Shown here: positions 1-9,007 of the stretch, piece by piece | Layout: each line of letters opens with the position of its first letter | How positions within the stretch are numbered: position 1 is the stretch's first letter | Origin: Nitrosarchaeum sp. | GTDB taxonomy: Archaea; Thermoproteota; Nitrososphaeria; Nitrososphaerales; Nitrosopumilaceae | DNA: 33,394 nucleotides | Direction: 5' to 3' | NCBI GenBank assembly: GCA_020431985.1 | Contig: JAGQHF010000052.1 | Span: forward strand, 1 to 33,394 | Notes under the pieces: generated by a model | What the model was told of the DNA's origin: nothing | What the model saw: the letters and a program-made list of their open reading frames with translations, nothing else | Database searches by the model: none | Program-made: the position numbers and the translations under genes

Positions 1-58
1 AATTCTGAAATTCAGATTACTGGATGGATTTAAATAGGATAAGTTTTGGTCTCAATAC

Positions 59-166
59 ATGGCAAGTGAATGGGACGGATTTCCGGTATGGATTCCTCTA
101 ATTGTTGGATTAGCTCCAGGATTAGTTTACTGGTTAGCAATTACAGCAATGAAGAAACGAAGATAG
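59..166 (+). CDS. Small membrane protein, 35 aa
   Basis: A 35-codon frame opens with ATG and ends with TAG. The peptide starts MASEWDG, then has one hydrophobic segment (about residues 9-30, rich in Ile, Leu, Val and Gly with two prolines) and ends in the basic tail KKRR. This layout suggests a single-pass membrane protein with the positive end in the cytoplasm. It is followed by about 125 bp without a gene and then a secreted protein on the same strand. I do not recognise a named family. The clear TM-plus-basic-tail design makes it more likely real than chance. Confidence 0.55.
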   Translation: MASEWDGFPVWIPLIVGLAPGLVYWLAITAMKKRR

Positions 167-291
167 AACATTTACTCTATTTTTAACTTTTTATTATTCA
201 TAGCAGTAGCTGTGGGTAAAACGTTGCTACCTTTTTTGTTGACTATATGTTATGTTCTACAACATTAATCACTGTTTTTCATAACTTCTGT

Positions 292-1353
292 ATGAAGATA
301 ATTCTTGGATTGTTTTTGATTCTCACATTATTGCCTATTTCATCTGCATTCTCACAGGTAACCGATACAACATCTACGCTGTCTGTAATGCTTACAAGCA
401 ATTCGCCGTATGTATATCACGATGATGATGGATACACAATAGTTGTTGGCTCTGTCAAAAACACCAATACAAATACATCCGTCAAAAATGTCCAGATCCG
501 TGCAACTTTTTACGATGATGTAAGTCCAACACCTTTGGAGTTTTCTCAGGGTACAACAGTTCTGCAGGTAATTCCTTCACTTGGAACATCACCCTATATG
601 ATAAAATCAAAAACCCCCAATCCACAAATTACACAGGCATCTGTATTCTTGGAAAAATTTGATTCATCCATATCAAAATCAAAGTTGCTGTCAGTAGATC
701 TGTCAGATATCTACGTCGATGAAAACCTAGTGGTATCAGGCATGTTGAAGAATGGTCCTGCTCCAGTAACCAACGCCACTGTCTATGCGGCATTCTATGA
801 CGGATTTAATCCACCACGTATACTGGATATTATGTCCGTTGATATTGGCAACATGACTGCAAACCAGCAAGTTCCATTCAACTTTAATGAGAAGATAAAT
901 CCAAGTTCTGTTAAACTGGCCCTGTTTGCTGAGACCAATGTGTTCTACTCTGCCTATGTCGAGAGGGTCATTCCAGCACCTGAAGTGCTCACAAAACTCG
1001 TGACAATATCTGATGTATCCATAACCGACACATATGGAAAGCCTCTTTCTGAAATAAAACTTGGTTCTACCGTGAATATACGAAGCAACTCCATCATAGA
1101 ACTGTCCCCAGATTACACATCAAGTGAAATTCCATATAGGTACTTTGTTCAAGTCAAAGAGACCGGCGAGAAACCATTTGTCGAGTTTGTAGGAAAATAC
1201 GATGGGCGATACATGGGGGAAGGCAAGCAATCTCAATCAGTAGATTGGATTCCTGAAAAGAAAGGCTTGTTCTTTGTTGAGACCTTTGTTTGGGACAGAA
1301 ATAACGTTCCAATAGCTGATCAAGGACCCGTAGCCATAATTCTGGTAAGCTAA
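292..1353 (+). CDS. Secreted beta-rich protein of unknown function
   Basis: The ATG at 292 gives a 353-residue protein that begins with a clean signal peptide (MKIILGLFLI... to SSAFSQ, about 21 residues). The frame is open from another ATG at 247, but that would put 15 uncharged, cysteine-containing residues before the signal peptide, so 292 is preferred. The mature part has no membrane segment and is rich in Thr, Ser, Val and Asn, with repeated FYD/YAAFYDGF-type strands (about residues 75-85 and 165-175). This suggests two tandem Ig-like or FxLYD-like beta domains and a third C-terminal one. It probably acts outside the membrane. No catalytic motif is visible. coaD follows 33 bp downstream on the same strand. 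Confidence 0.8.
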   Translation: MKIILGLFLILTLLPISSAFSQVTDTTSTLSVMLTSNSPYVYHDDDGYTIVVGSVKNTNTNTSVKNVQIRATFYDDVSPTPLEFSQGTTVLQVIPSLGTSPYMIKSKTPNPQITQASVFLEKFDSSISKSKLLSVDLSDIYVDENLVVSGMLKNGPAPVTNATVYAAFYDGFNPPRILDIMSVDIGNMTANQQVPFNFNEKINPSSVKLALFAETNVFYSAYVERVIPAPEVLTKLVTISDVSITDTYGKPLSEIKLGSTVNIRSNSIIELSPDYTSSEIPYRYFVQVKETGEKPFVEFVGKYDGRYMGEGKQSQSVDWIPEKKGLFFVETFVWDRNNVPIADQGPVAIILVS

Positions 1354-1386
1354 TAGGTTTATTTTCAAACAAGTTCTGATCATCTT

Positions 1387-1851
1387 ATGCCAGAGTTTCA
1401 CTTGGTAGCAATGGGTGGAACCTTCGATATACTCCACAAAGGCCACATCGCTTTACTCTCAAAGGCATTTTCTATCTCTTCAAGTGTGATTATCGGTCTT
1501 ACTGGTGATGAGCTTGCAAAGCGAAGAGGCAAACAACCTGTTAATTCGTTTGAAAAGAGGTTACAGTCTCTGGAAAGCCTAATCAAGAAAAACTTTCCTG
1601 GCACTGCCTACCAGATAAGCAAGCTGGATAATGATTTTGGCCCTGCAGTGCTGGAGCAAGGAGTTGAGGCACTTGTTGTTAGTGACGAAACGGAAAAACA
1701 AGGTTCTGTATTGAATGATCTTCGAGCACAAAGGAACCTTCCTCCTGTAAGGATAGTCACGGTACCAATGGTCTTGGCAGAGGACGGTACACGCATATCC
1801 ACAACCAGAATAAAAAATTCTGAGATTGATTCCAATGGGAATTTGAGTTGA
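1387..1851 (+). CDS. coaD: Phosphopantetheine adenylyltransferase, archaeal type
   Basis: The protein (154 aa) belongs to the nucleotidyltransferase superfamily. It has the N-terminal GGTFDILHKGH signature (residues 10-20) with the HxGH ATP-binding motif, and a C-terminal ISTTRIK segment corresponding to the conserved ISSTxxR-type motif. The archaeal enzyme adenylylates 4'-phosphopantetheine to dephospho-CoA in CoA synthesis, in the cytoplasm. Length and the motif spacing fit the archaeal/eukaryal PPAT class rather than bacterial CoaD. A related cytidylyltransferase is the alternative, but the DxLHxGH block followed by TGDELAKRRGK is typical of archaeal PPAT. Confidence 0.88.
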   Translation: MPEFHLVAMGGTFDILHKGHIALLSKAFSISSSVIIGLTGDELAKRRGKQPVNSFEKRLQSLESLIKKNFPGTAYQISKLDNDFGPAVLEQGVEALVVSDETEKQGSVLNDLRAQRNLPPVRIVTVPMVLAEDGTRISTTRIKNSEIDSNGNLS

Positions 1852-1911
1852 CTAGATGATTGTCAATTTTTTAGTAATCCGAATAAAACAACATTTTCCC
1901 ATTCTCTGTTG

Positions 1912-2241
1912 ATGGCCATAATCAACAATATGATGAAGAAGATTAATTCTGACATCTCACATCTCCAGCATGGCTTGCATCCAAACAGCCTGTCTTATTG
2001 GTATGATAAGATAATCAAAGAGACAATTGAAATGGCTCCCCCATGGCTGCAGGACAAAATTAAGGTACATCAGGACGCTATCCTTCCAATGAAGTTTAAC
2101 CTGGATATATCAAAACGCGCAGTTCGTTACTTTATGATTGCCGTAGACAATAACCTTGACAACATGCCATCCTCAACAAAACTCTATTTCCTTAGGGTTC
2201 AGGAAACACTTTCCACTGAAATGGACAAGTCGCTTGTCTGA
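1912..2241 (+). CDS. Conserved-looking hypothetical protein, 109 aa
   Basis: I do not recognise this family. The ATG at 1912 is preferred over a TTG one codon upstream; later in-frame Met codons leave the exact start open. The protein is soluble and mainly helical (segments around residues 3-20, 28-45, 60-80 and 85-105), without cysteines or transmembrane segments. It follows coaD by 60 bp on the same strand and precedes the zinc protein at 2303. No catalytic motif is visible. Confidence 0.6.
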   Translation: MAIINNMMKKINSDISHLQHGLHPNSLSYWYDKIIKETIEMAPPWLQDKIKVHQDAILPMKFNLDISKRAVRYFMIAVDNNLDNMPSSTKLYFLRVQETLSTEMDKSLV

Positions 2242-2302
2242 GCATCTAGGCACGACCACTATCCCTAACTATCTATATTCGTCTTGATATGATTAGTTAG
2301 GA

Positions 2303-2977
2303 ATGGAATTTTACAAGGCAAAGTTTTCAGAAAGAAAACCAAAAAAAGATTCAAAGTCAGGAGACCGGTCTAAATATTCCGATGAAAAACGCCGCTCTTT
2401 TAGAAATTCCAATCCTCGCACCAACAATCAAAGGAAAAAGACCTTTACATCAACCTGCAGTGATTGCGGACAAAGCTGCGAGCTTCCATTTGAACCAAAA
2501 TTTAACAAGCCTGTCTACTGCAGCCAGTGTTTCGAAAAAAACGAACCGCGAAAATCAAGAAATTCTTCCTTTTCAAGACCGCCAGCAAGGCACTATGACA
2601 ATGCTGAAAAATCCTTTAGCACAAAACCCCGAAAATTAAAATCTCAAAAAAAGATGGACAACTTTTACTCAAATGGTTCTGAAAAGTTTTATGAGTCACT
2701 AAAGGAAAAATTATTCGTGATTCTGGGAGGCAAGGTCTGTTCCAGCTGTGGCTTTAGGGATGAAAGAGCATTAGGATTTAGTCATGTTTATGATTCTGAA
2801 GCCTTTGATCGTGTAAGGAGGGGCGGATTTGCTTCGTCTTGGGGAAAGTACATCTCCGATCCAGACTTGGCAAAGAAGGAGATACGTGTGCTATGCCTTA
2901 ACTGCAACGAAATTCGAGAGCCAATAAAAAAGAATCCTGAAAAGCCTAAGAAGAAAAGCCGTTACTTCCCAAGGTAG
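2303..2977 (+). CDS. Two-module zinc protein with an HNH-like C-terminal fold
   Basis: The 224-residue protein has a basic, disordered N-terminus (Lys, Arg and Ser rich, residues 1-48). A CxxC...CxxC zinc ribbon follows (C52, C55, extra C59, C73, C76), like the short CxxC(x11-17)CxxC domains seen fused to archaeal and bacterial nucleic-acid proteins. After a basic linker comes a second module (residues 138-205) with CSSCGFRDERAL, C146/C149, H161 and LCLNCNEIRE, C198/C201. That spacing resembles the zinc-stabilised HNH domains CxxCG-x3-RxL-x2-DH...LCxNCN. The catalytic DH pair is SH here, and the final basic N/K-H position is an acidic IRE, so nuclease activity is doubtful. RNA or DNA binding is inferred from composition and zinc modules. 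Confidence 0.72.
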   Translation: MEFYKAKFSERKPKKDSKSGDRSKYSDEKRRSFRNSNPRTNNQRKKTFTSTCSDCGQSCELPFEPKFNKPVYCSQCFEKNEPRKSRNSSFSRPPARHYDNAEKSFSTKPRKLKSQKKMDNFYSNGSEKFYESLKEKLFVILGGKVCSSCGFRDERALGFSHVYDSEAFDRVRRGGFASSWGKYISDPDLAKKEIRVLCLNCNEIREPIKKNPEKPKKKSRYFPR

Positions 2978-3040
2978 ATTGGGAATTTCATTTCTGAGAA
3001 TTTATTAACACTTTAATTATAACAATTTCGTCGATAAATT

Positions 3041-3124
3041 ATGAATGGCGACTTTAAGGCATTAGGGTTAAGCTTAATTGCATTGGTTGGAATAGTCTCT
3101 CTATACTTTGCATTTCTGAAATAG
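3041..3124 (+). CDS. 27-aa single-TM microprotein
   Basis: ATG to TAG encodes MNGDFKALGLS followed by a hydrophobic stretch (IALVGIVSLYFAF) and a terminal Lys. It is a minimal one-span membrane peptide. A TATA-like AT-rich stretch (about 3012-3025) lies some 25 bp before the ATG, consistent with a leaderless archaeal transcript. It ends 2 bp before the stop of the convergent gene at 3127. Support is only the ORF shape and promoter spacing. Confidence 0.4.
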   Translation: MNGDFKALGLSLIALVGIVSLYFAFLK

Positions 3125-3126
3125 AG

Positions 3127-3408
3127 TCAACCTTTGACAATTTCCACATCTTGCTCGGAGATGGCGGTTTCAATTATTTTGTGTTCCTTGTCTATTACGG
3201 ACTGGATAAAGTCAGCAAAGTTTTCTACGTGAGTGCTATCTTTTAGAAGAATACTGTGAGCAGACTTGTCCCTTAGCGAAACAACAATCTCATTTTCTAC
3301 TATATTGAGAATTGAAGTAATGAATGTCTCCTTTGCATCCTTGATGAAAATAAGGCTGGCTAGTTTCTGGGCCTCGTATTTGTCTTCACAGCTTATTGTA
3401 ATCTTCAT
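3127..3408 (-). CDS. Hypothetical protein co-transcribed with trpS
   Basis: A 93-residue alpha/beta protein starting MKITISCEDKYEAQKLAS. Its ATG overlaps the stop of trpS by 4 bp, so translation is probably coupled. The beta-strand / helix / strand / helix order and the small size are reminiscent of Pcc1-type KEOPS subunits (an EDxxEA start, alternating hydrophobic strands, a final long helix), but the similarity seen by eye is too weak to name it. No metal-binding or catalytic motif is visible. Confidence 0.65.
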   Translation of the reverse strand: MKITISCEDKYEAQKLASLIFIKDAKETFITSILNIVENEIVVSLRDKSAHSILLKDSTHVENFADFIQSVIDKEHKIIETAISEQDVEIVKG

Positions 3409-4517
3409 TTGTTCTCCAAAAGAAATTCATTAATACGTTCTTTTGCTTTTTCTCTTTTTTCCTGATGAACTGTCAAAAACTGGTTGATTTTATCAATCAA
3501 AATAGCCTTCAGTTCACCCGTCAGCATCTTTCCTGATTTATAGTCGTCATAAATTGCTTTTAACTTGTTATCGTCTGGCTCAAAAAATATCCTTAGATAC
3601 TGATATGAAACGTCAATGTCTGGATTTCCTCCAATTTTTCTATGTTGTTCTATGTCGGGCTGACCTCCAGAAAATGCATATTTGTTTATTTTCTTTTTTA
3701 CAACACTTGGAGAGTCAGTTGTGTAAACAGTCCCGTTTTCATCCGATGCAGACATCTTGCCTCCTGGACCAAGCAGTCCTGGAATCATTATGTTGTGCAT
3801 TAATGCCGGTTTTGGTTTTCCAATCTTTGGCGCAATATCACGAGTCAATCTAAAGTGGGGATCTTGGTCAACTCCAAGTGGAATCAATACAGGTTTGTCT
3901 TCAATAAAACATGGCGCAGACTGCAGCGATGTGTAAAAGATCATTCCTATGTTTGTCTCATTTGTAAAACCAAAAACTGCCTTTGTATTTGAAAAGTTTA
4001 TTTTTTTTGCGACTTGTGCTGCAATTGGATATAATGTTTGAATATTTCTTGTATTAATTATTATTTTTGTATTTTCTGGTTTGAAGCCCAATGCGATAAA
4101 ATCCAGTGCATTTTCATATGCAAATTTGTTGGTGTCCTCTAGACTCAAATTTTGTTTTGAGAAAAATTTCTCATCATCTGTAAGCTGAAAGTACATGTTA
4201 ACTCCAAATTTTTCCTGTAACCATTTTGCAAACACCCAGGGTACCAAATGACCTATGTGTGTATGACCTGACGGACCTCTGCCTGTATATAGAAAGAACT
4301 TCTTTCCTTTTTCATAGTCATCTAATATCCTATTCATTTCTCTATGAGAAAAGAAAATACCCCGTCTGAGCATAAAATGATCTTCTCCTGTTATTTTTTG
4401 CATTCTGTCTAGGATTGCTTTTGAAATTTTTTCAGTACCAAATTTTTTAATTAATTTATCATAGTCAATATCTCCTTCAACATGCCAAGGGGTCACGATA
4501 AAGTCAGCGTCTGGCAT
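3405..4517 (-). CDS. trpS: Tryptophanyl-tRNA synthetase
   Basis: A class I aminoacyl-tRNA synthetase that charges tRNA-Trp in the cytoplasm. The 370-residue length fits archaeal/eukaryal TrpRS. The Rossmann-fold signature GPSGHTHIGH is at residues 81-90 (HIGH variant) and the second ATP motif is GGKMSAS (KMSKS variant) near residue 253. The FxTGRxPS context and LIPLGVDQDPHFRLTRDIA are typical of the TrpRS/TyrRS subgroup, and VTPWxVEG at the N-terminus is typical of archaeal/eukaryal TrpRS. The ATG at 4517 lies 51 bp from the divergent pheS. The window also ends in what looks like a tRNA-Trp precursor. Confidence 0.95.
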   Translation of the reverse strand: MPDADFIVTPWHVEGDIDYDKLIKKFGTEKISKAILDRMQKITGEDHFMLRRGIFFSHREMNRILDDYEKGKKFFLYTGRGPSGHTHIGHLVPWVFAKWLQEKFGVNMYFQLTDDEKFFSKQNLSLEDTNKFAYENALDFIALGFKPENTKIIINTRNIQTLYPIAAQVAKKINFSNTKAVFGFTNETNIGMIFYTSLQSAPCFIEDKPVLIPLGVDQDPHFRLTRDIAPKIGKPKPALMHNIMIPGLLGPGGKMSASDENGTVYTTDSPSVVKKKINKYAFSGGQPDIEQHRKIGGNPDIDVSYQYLRIFFEPDDNKLKAIYDDYKSGKMLTGELKAILIDKINQFLTVHQEKREKAKERINEFLLENK

Positions 4518-4568
4518 TTATTTTGACTTAGGTTAAGGTTTAAAAAGTCTTTTTCGAACTTTCTGCTG

Positions 4569-5957
4569 TTGCCTCAAGTTTTCCATGAAATTGAAAAAAA
4601 AATTATTTTGTCATTACAGGACAATCAAAAACAATCCGTTGAGTCTCTTGAAAAATCCACTGGTCTTTCTTCTGATCAAGTGAGGAGGGGGATAGAATGG
4701 TTACGCTTGAAAAACCTTGCAACCATAGATGAGTCACATACAACTCTCATTTCACTTGGAAAAAATGGCCTAGAGTCATTTGAAAAAGGATTGCCTGAAA
4801 GAAGACTACTTGACCTTTTAAAAAAAGATCCAAAAAAAATCCAAGACCTGCAAAAGGAGCTTGGACCTGTCTTTGGCCCCGCTATGGGACTTGCTAGAAA
4901 GAATAATTGGATTGAGACAAACAATGACATGATCTCCGTTGGCAACTGTCCTGCCAATTTACCGGGAGAAAATGCATTGCAAAAAATAGGAAATGGTAAG
5001 ATACCAAAAAATGAAATTGGTGAAGATTTGAACCCTCTTCTCAAACGACCTGAATTTGTTGTTGAGGATGTAATAAAATCCAAAGAAGTTTCGCTTTCCG
5101 AAGAGGCAAAATCAATAAAAATTACAGATGATTCTTCTGGTGCGATAGATGTGGAGGCAAGTACCCCTCAGATATTTGTTGCAAGGACTCATCCACTCAA
5201 GGATACAATAGATGAGATACGTGAGATTTTCGTAGCACTTGGATTCTCAGAAATAGTTGGTAATATGGCCCAGTCCAGCTTTTGGAATTTTGATGCCTTG
5301 TTCACTCCCCAAGATCATCCTGCAAGAGAACTTCAGGACACATTCTATCTTGATAACGTGAATGCAAAAAACATAGCGACCGCTGAACAAATAAGAAATG
5401 TTTCCAAGTCTCACAAGAAAGGATGGCGGTATTTGTGGGATATCAACGAGGCAAGGAAGATGGTATTGCGAACTCACACAACTTGCGTGACAATCAGACA
5501 CTTGGCAGAACACAAACCTGATGAAGCTCGGGTATTCTCTTTAGGACGCGTATTTAGAAACGAGAAGGTCAGCTACAAACATCTTGTGGAGTTTAATCAA
5601 GTGGAAGGAGTTGTGGTGGGAAAAAATACCACACTCCGCGATCTGATGGGAATCCAACGAGAGTTTTACAAAAGAATTGGAATTACGAAAATAAAGTTTT
5701 GGCCAACATTTTTCCCGTACACAGAACCATCGTTGCAGACTATGGTGTACAATGATAGATTGGAAAAATGGGTTGAGTTATTTGGAATGGGAATATTCAG
5801 ACCCGAAGTCACAAAACCCCTTGGAATTGACAAGCCTGTCTTGGCCTGGGGTGGAGGAATTGAACGTATTGCAATGCTCAAGTTTGGCCTTGATGATGTC
5901 CGAGAGTTTTACAACAATGATCTCAACTGGTTAAGGAGTGTAACGAATTGCCAGTAG
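4569..5957 (+). CDS. pheS: Phenylalanyl-tRNA synthetase alpha subunit
   Basis: A 462-residue class II synthetase subunit of the archaeal/eukaryal type. The N-terminal part (1-150) holds winged-helix domains (QSVESLEKSTGLSSDQVRRGIEWL) that contact tRNA. The catalytic core has ARTHPLKDTIDEIREIF, motif 2 (GRVFRNEKVSYKHLVEFNQVE) and motif 3 (LAWGGGIERIAML). It pairs with the beta subunit encoded next, whose start overlaps this stop by 10 bp. The start is TTG at 4569 (Met-Pro-Gln-Val); there is no ATG nearby that keeps the winged-helix N-terminus intact. Confidence 0.95.
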   Translation: MPQVFHEIEKKIILSLQDNQKQSVESLEKSTGLSSDQVRRGIEWLRLKNLATIDESHTTLISLGKNGLESFEKGLPERRLLDLLKKDPKKIQDLQKELGPVFGPAMGLARKNNWIETNNDMISVGNCPANLPGENALQKIGNGKIPKNEIGEDLNPLLKRPEFVVEDVIKSKEVSLSEEAKSIKITDDSSGAIDVEASTPQIFVARTHPLKDTIDEIREIFVALGFSEIVGNMAQSSFWNFDALFTPQDHPARELQDTFYLDNVNAKNIATAEQIRNVSKSHKKGWRYLWDINEARKMVLRTHTTCVTIRHLAEHKPDEARVFSLGRVFRNEKVSYKHLVEFNQVEGVVVGKNTTLRDLMGIQREFYKRIGITKIKFWPTFFPYTEPSLQTMVYNDRLEKWVELFGMGIFRPEVTKPLGIDKPVLAWGGGIERIAMLKFGLDDVREFYNNDLNWLRSVTNCQ

Positions 5958-7585
5958 TCGACCTGTCGTTTTCTCAATTACAAAAGTTGGTTGGTAAGGT
6001 CTCAAAAAAACAAATTGCTGATAGCCTACCTTTTCTTGGTTTGGATATAGAGTCTGTAGATGGTAACCTAGTACGCGTAGAATACAGTCCCAACAGACCT
6101 GACTATTCAACTGATCATGGGATTGCACTAGGACTGCAAGGTTTACTTGGAATTAAAACTGGAACTATTGATTTGAAGGTCAAAAATTCAAATGACTACA
6201 ACATTGACGTGAAGTCTGCTGTCTCTAAAGTAAGGCCATATGTTACTGGTATTGTTGCCAGAAATGGAAAAGTTGATGATAGAATGATTCGACAACTGAT
6301 GGCCATGCAAGAGGATCTTCATTTTGGCATCGGAAGAAAGAGAAAGAAATCTTCTATAGGAATACATGATCTTGACAAGATATTATTTCCGCTTACATAC
6401 ACTACAGCAAGCAGAGACCACAAGTTTGTCCCATTAAACTCTGAAAAAGAGCTTACCATGTCTGAAATTCTTGCCTCTACTGATGTTGGAAAATCATACG
6501 GAGGTATCCTTGGAAATTCTTCTCATGTTCCACTCATTATTGACTCAAAAAAGCAAACAGTATCATTTCCTCCAATTATTAATGCAGCAGTAACAACTGT
6601 TACATCAAAAACAAAGAATCTGTTTGTTGAGGTTACCGGAATCAACAAAGATGATGCAGAAGACATGCTTTCAATTGTTGCAGTTATTCTTCAAAGCGCT
6701 GGATTCTCACTTGTAACTGTAAAAATAAGAGGTGCAAAAAATAGCCCACCTGCACTTGCCACCAAAAAAATGACCGTTTCTTCTACTCTTGTAAATGAAA
6801 TACTGGGCCTGAATCTTAGCGTGTCAAAGATTGTATCCTTCCTCAAAAAGTCTAGAATAAGCGCTGTATCCAAAGGAAAGAACGTAATATGTAATATTCC
6901 TAGATACCGATTTGATATATTTGGACCAATGGATTTGGTTGAAGAGGTTGCACTTGGATATGGCATTGCAAATCTAGAACCTATGCTGTCACCCTCTCAG
7001 ACAATAGGACAGCCAAGTACTGTTTCAACGCGACTAAAATCCCTTTCACTAATGATGATTGGACTGGGATACAATGAGGCGTTAAATTCAGGTCTCACAA
7101 GCAAAAGAATCTTGTATGATATGACAAATCGTGAATTGGACAACCCTATTTCTGTTTTGGATTCAAAGAGCCAGGAGCATACTATACTACGAGATTCAAT
7201 TTTACCTGGTTTGATTGAAAATCTCTCACGCAATATTCATGCGTCATATCCACAAAAATTATTCGAGACAGGAACTGTTTTCTCAGCTGGAAATCCAATT
7301 AATGAGCAAATTAGCTTTGCCGGAGTTTCTGCTCATCAGGATGCAAGTTATACAGAAATAAAATCAACATTACAATCTGCACTTAAAACTGGGTTTGGAT
7401 TGAACATTGAAACGAGGACTTCATCCATCCCCATCTTCGAAGAGGGAAGATCTGCATCGATATTGATTAACGGTAAGACAATTGGTATGATAGGTGAGAT
7501 TAGCTCAAAGACTATCGAAAACTACAAGATCCGTGTTCCGGTGGTTGGATTTGAAATACGTCTGTCTGGCTTGATATTTGATTAA
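5948..7585 (+). CDS. pheT: Phenylalanyl-tRNA synthetase beta subunit
   Basis: 545 residues, the short archaeal/eukaryal PheT without the bacterial OB and anticodon-binding extensions. The start (MPVVDLSFSQLQKLVG) matches the family N-terminus and uses TTG at 5948, overlapping pheS by 10 bp. Visible blocks include VEYSPNRPDYSTDHGIALGLQG (B1), the B3/B4 editing-type region around residues 85-250, the B5 DNA-binding-like fold with RYRFDIFGPMDLVEEVALGYG, and the inactive class II core with RDSILPGLIENLSRN. It forms the (alpha-beta)2 enzyme with PheS. Confidence 0.95.
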   Translation: MPVVDLSFSQLQKLVGKVSKKQIADSLPFLGLDIESVDGNLVRVEYSPNRPDYSTDHGIALGLQGLLGIKTGTIDLKVKNSNDYNIDVKSAVSKVRPYVTGIVARNGKVDDRMIRQLMAMQEDLHFGIGRKRKKSSIGIHDLDKILFPLTYTTASRDHKFVPLNSEKELTMSEILASTDVGKSYGGILGNSSHVPLIIDSKKQTVSFPPIINAAVTTVTSKTKNLFVEVTGINKDDAEDMLSIVAVILQSAGFSLVTVKIRGAKNSPPALATKKMTVSSTLVNEILGLNLSVSKIVSFLKKSRISAVSKGKNVICNIPRYRFDIFGPMDLVEEVALGYGIANLEPMLSPSQTIGQPSTVSTRLKSLSLMMIGLGYNEALNSGLTSKRILYDMTNRELDNPISVLDSKSQEHTILRDSILPGLIENLSRNIHASYPQKLFETGTVFSAGNPINEQISFAGVSAHQDASYTEIKSTLQSALKTGFGLNIETRTSSIPIFEEGRSASILINGKTIGMIGEISSKTIENYKIRVPVVGFEIRLSGLIFD

Positions 7586-7630
7586 TCAACAATTCTCTTG
7601 ACATGTTGAATCAAAACATGGATCTATGGT

Positions 7631-7648
7631 GTTTAATTCTAATTAAAC
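7631..7648. repeat. Perfect 8-bp inverted repeat between convergent genes
   Basis: GTTTAATT-CT-AATTAAAC, lying 45 bp after pheT and about 150 bp before the tfb stop. It could end transcription or be chance in AT-rich DNA. The rest of 7586-7801 shows no gene. Confidence 0.4.
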
Positions 7649-7801
7649 AATAAACTGCAAACCAAATTGATCTTGCAAAAGATTCTTCACCCGTATTGCT
7701 TTCTATGAAAATGGGCGTATCTTATCTGGAACATATTTTGGAAATTAATTTTCAGAACGGCTGTGTATGAGGCATTTGCTTTTGCTTACAAAATATGCGA
7801 T

Positions 7802-8710
7802 TTATGATGTCTTCAAACCTTTGTACCTGTTTCTTATGGTCACTTCAGTAACATTTGCAGCCTCGGCAATATCACGCTGGGTTACACTATCTCCATTTTT
7901 CACACATGCCATGTACAGCGCAGCAGCTGCAAGACCCATGGGATCCTTTCCTGCAGATTCCTTCTGCTCTCTTGTAATGCGCAATATTTCTGATGCATCA
8001 CGTTTAACCTTCTCCGAAAGCCCAATTTTACTTGAGATTCTAGAAATACATTGTATGGGATCAATAACGGGCATCTTTAAATCCAATTCGTAATGAAGCA
8101 ACCTGTAGCATCTTGCTATATCCTTGCGTTTGATGTTTGCAACAGTTGCCACATCTTTTATGGTTCTAGGTGTATCTGTGTTTCTGCATGCAGCATACAT
8201 TGAGGCTGCAATCAATGCCGAGATAGAACGTCCTCTGACAAGATTCTTCTCCATTGCCTTTCTGTATATGTATGCCGCCTTTTCAACAACGCCCGATGAG
8301 ACGGCAAGCTTGTCTTTGATTCTTCCAAGCTCATTTAGGGCCTGCCGCAAATTTCGATCTTCAGACTTGTGTGCTTGACTTCTACTATCCCATATTCGCA
8401 GTCTCTCGATTGTACTTTTCATGGCAGAAGAAAGAGGCCTTCCGGTAGAGTCTCTGTTTACAGGATTAATCACAGTAGCCAGTCCCATATCGTGCATTGC
8501 AAGTGATGAAGGGGCACCTGTTCTGGTCGGATCTGCTCCTCCCTCCTTAGAAAATGATCTCCACTCCGGACCTGAATCTTCTACTTTGTCAGAAATTACG
8601 TAACCACACTTTCTGCAGAAAAACTCGCCTGTCTCATCATCAGTTTGCATGGAGTTTTTTCCACAGCGTGAACAAATCAACCCTCCATTTCTAACGTTAT
8701 CTATTACCAT
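7802..8710 (-). CDS. tfb: Transcription initiation factor IIB (TFB)
   Basis: A 302-residue archaeal TFIIB homologue. It recruits RNA polymerase to the TBP-TATA complex and contacts the BRE. The N-terminal zinc ribbon has C13-x2-C16...C32-x2-C35, followed by the B-finger/linker region (DSGPEWRSFSKEGGADPTRTGAPSS) and two cyclin repeats (about residues 115-200 and 210-300). The second repeat ends in the helix-turn-helix VTQRDIAEAANVTEVTIRNRYKGL, which reads the BRE. ATG at 8710 sits 3 bp after the alba stop, so the two chromatin/transcription genes form one operon. Nitrososphaerota often carry several TFB paralogues; nothing here is degenerate. Confidence 0.96.
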   Translation of the reverse strand: MVIDNVRNGGLICSRCGKNSMQTDDETGEFFCRKCGYVISDKVEDSGPEWRSFSKEGGADPTRTGAPSSLAMHDMGLATVINPVNRDSTGRPLSSAMKSTIERLRIWDSRSQAHKSEDRNLRQALNELGRIKDKLAVSSGVVEKAAYIYRKAMEKNLVRGRSISALIAASMYAACRNTDTPRTIKDVATVANIKRKDIARCYRLLHYELDLKMPVIDPIQCISRISSKIGLSEKVKRDASEILRITREQKESAGKDPMGLAAAALYMACVKNGDSVTQRDIAEAANVTEVTIRNRYKGLKTS

Positions 8711-8713
8711 GTA

Positions 8714-9007
8714 TCAATTCCCAACTTGTTGCTCTATTCTATTGACTGGAATCTCTATGGTTGATACATTTCTTTTTTTCCCATCTAAAGAGTCAAGTGA
8801 TTCAGAGTCGATTTTGATGTCTCCAAGCTTAAATGTATTGGTTCTCTTCAAAATTATTTGTGCAACGGTTACGGCAGAGCTAATGCTCAAACCTCTTGCT
8901 TTGAGTGTAATGGATGGCAATATTGACAGTTGAAGTATTGCGGCTGTCACATATGTCATTAACGGTTTTTTGCCGATGAAAATAATGTCCTTTGTATTGT
9001 TTGACAT
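8714..9007 (-). CDS. albA: Alba chromatin protein
   Basis: A 97-residue Alba-family nucleic-acid-binding protein. The hallmark IGKKPLMTYVTA has the DNA-contacting lysines K13/K14 (equivalent to Lys16/17 of Sulfolobus Alba, whose acetylation tunes DNA affinity). KARGLSISSAVTVAQI is the second conserved block. It dimerises on DNA and RNA. The ATG at 9007 lies about 25 bp from a TATA-like stretch (TTTAAATTA on the minus strand, about 9025-9035), so the mRNA is probably leaderless. It leads the alba-tfb operon. Confidence 0.93.
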   Translation of the reverse strand: MSNNTKDIIFIGKKPLMTYVTAAILQLSILPSITLKARGLSISSAVTVAQIILKRTNTFKLGDIKIDSESLDSLDGKKRNVSTIEIPVNRIEQQVGN

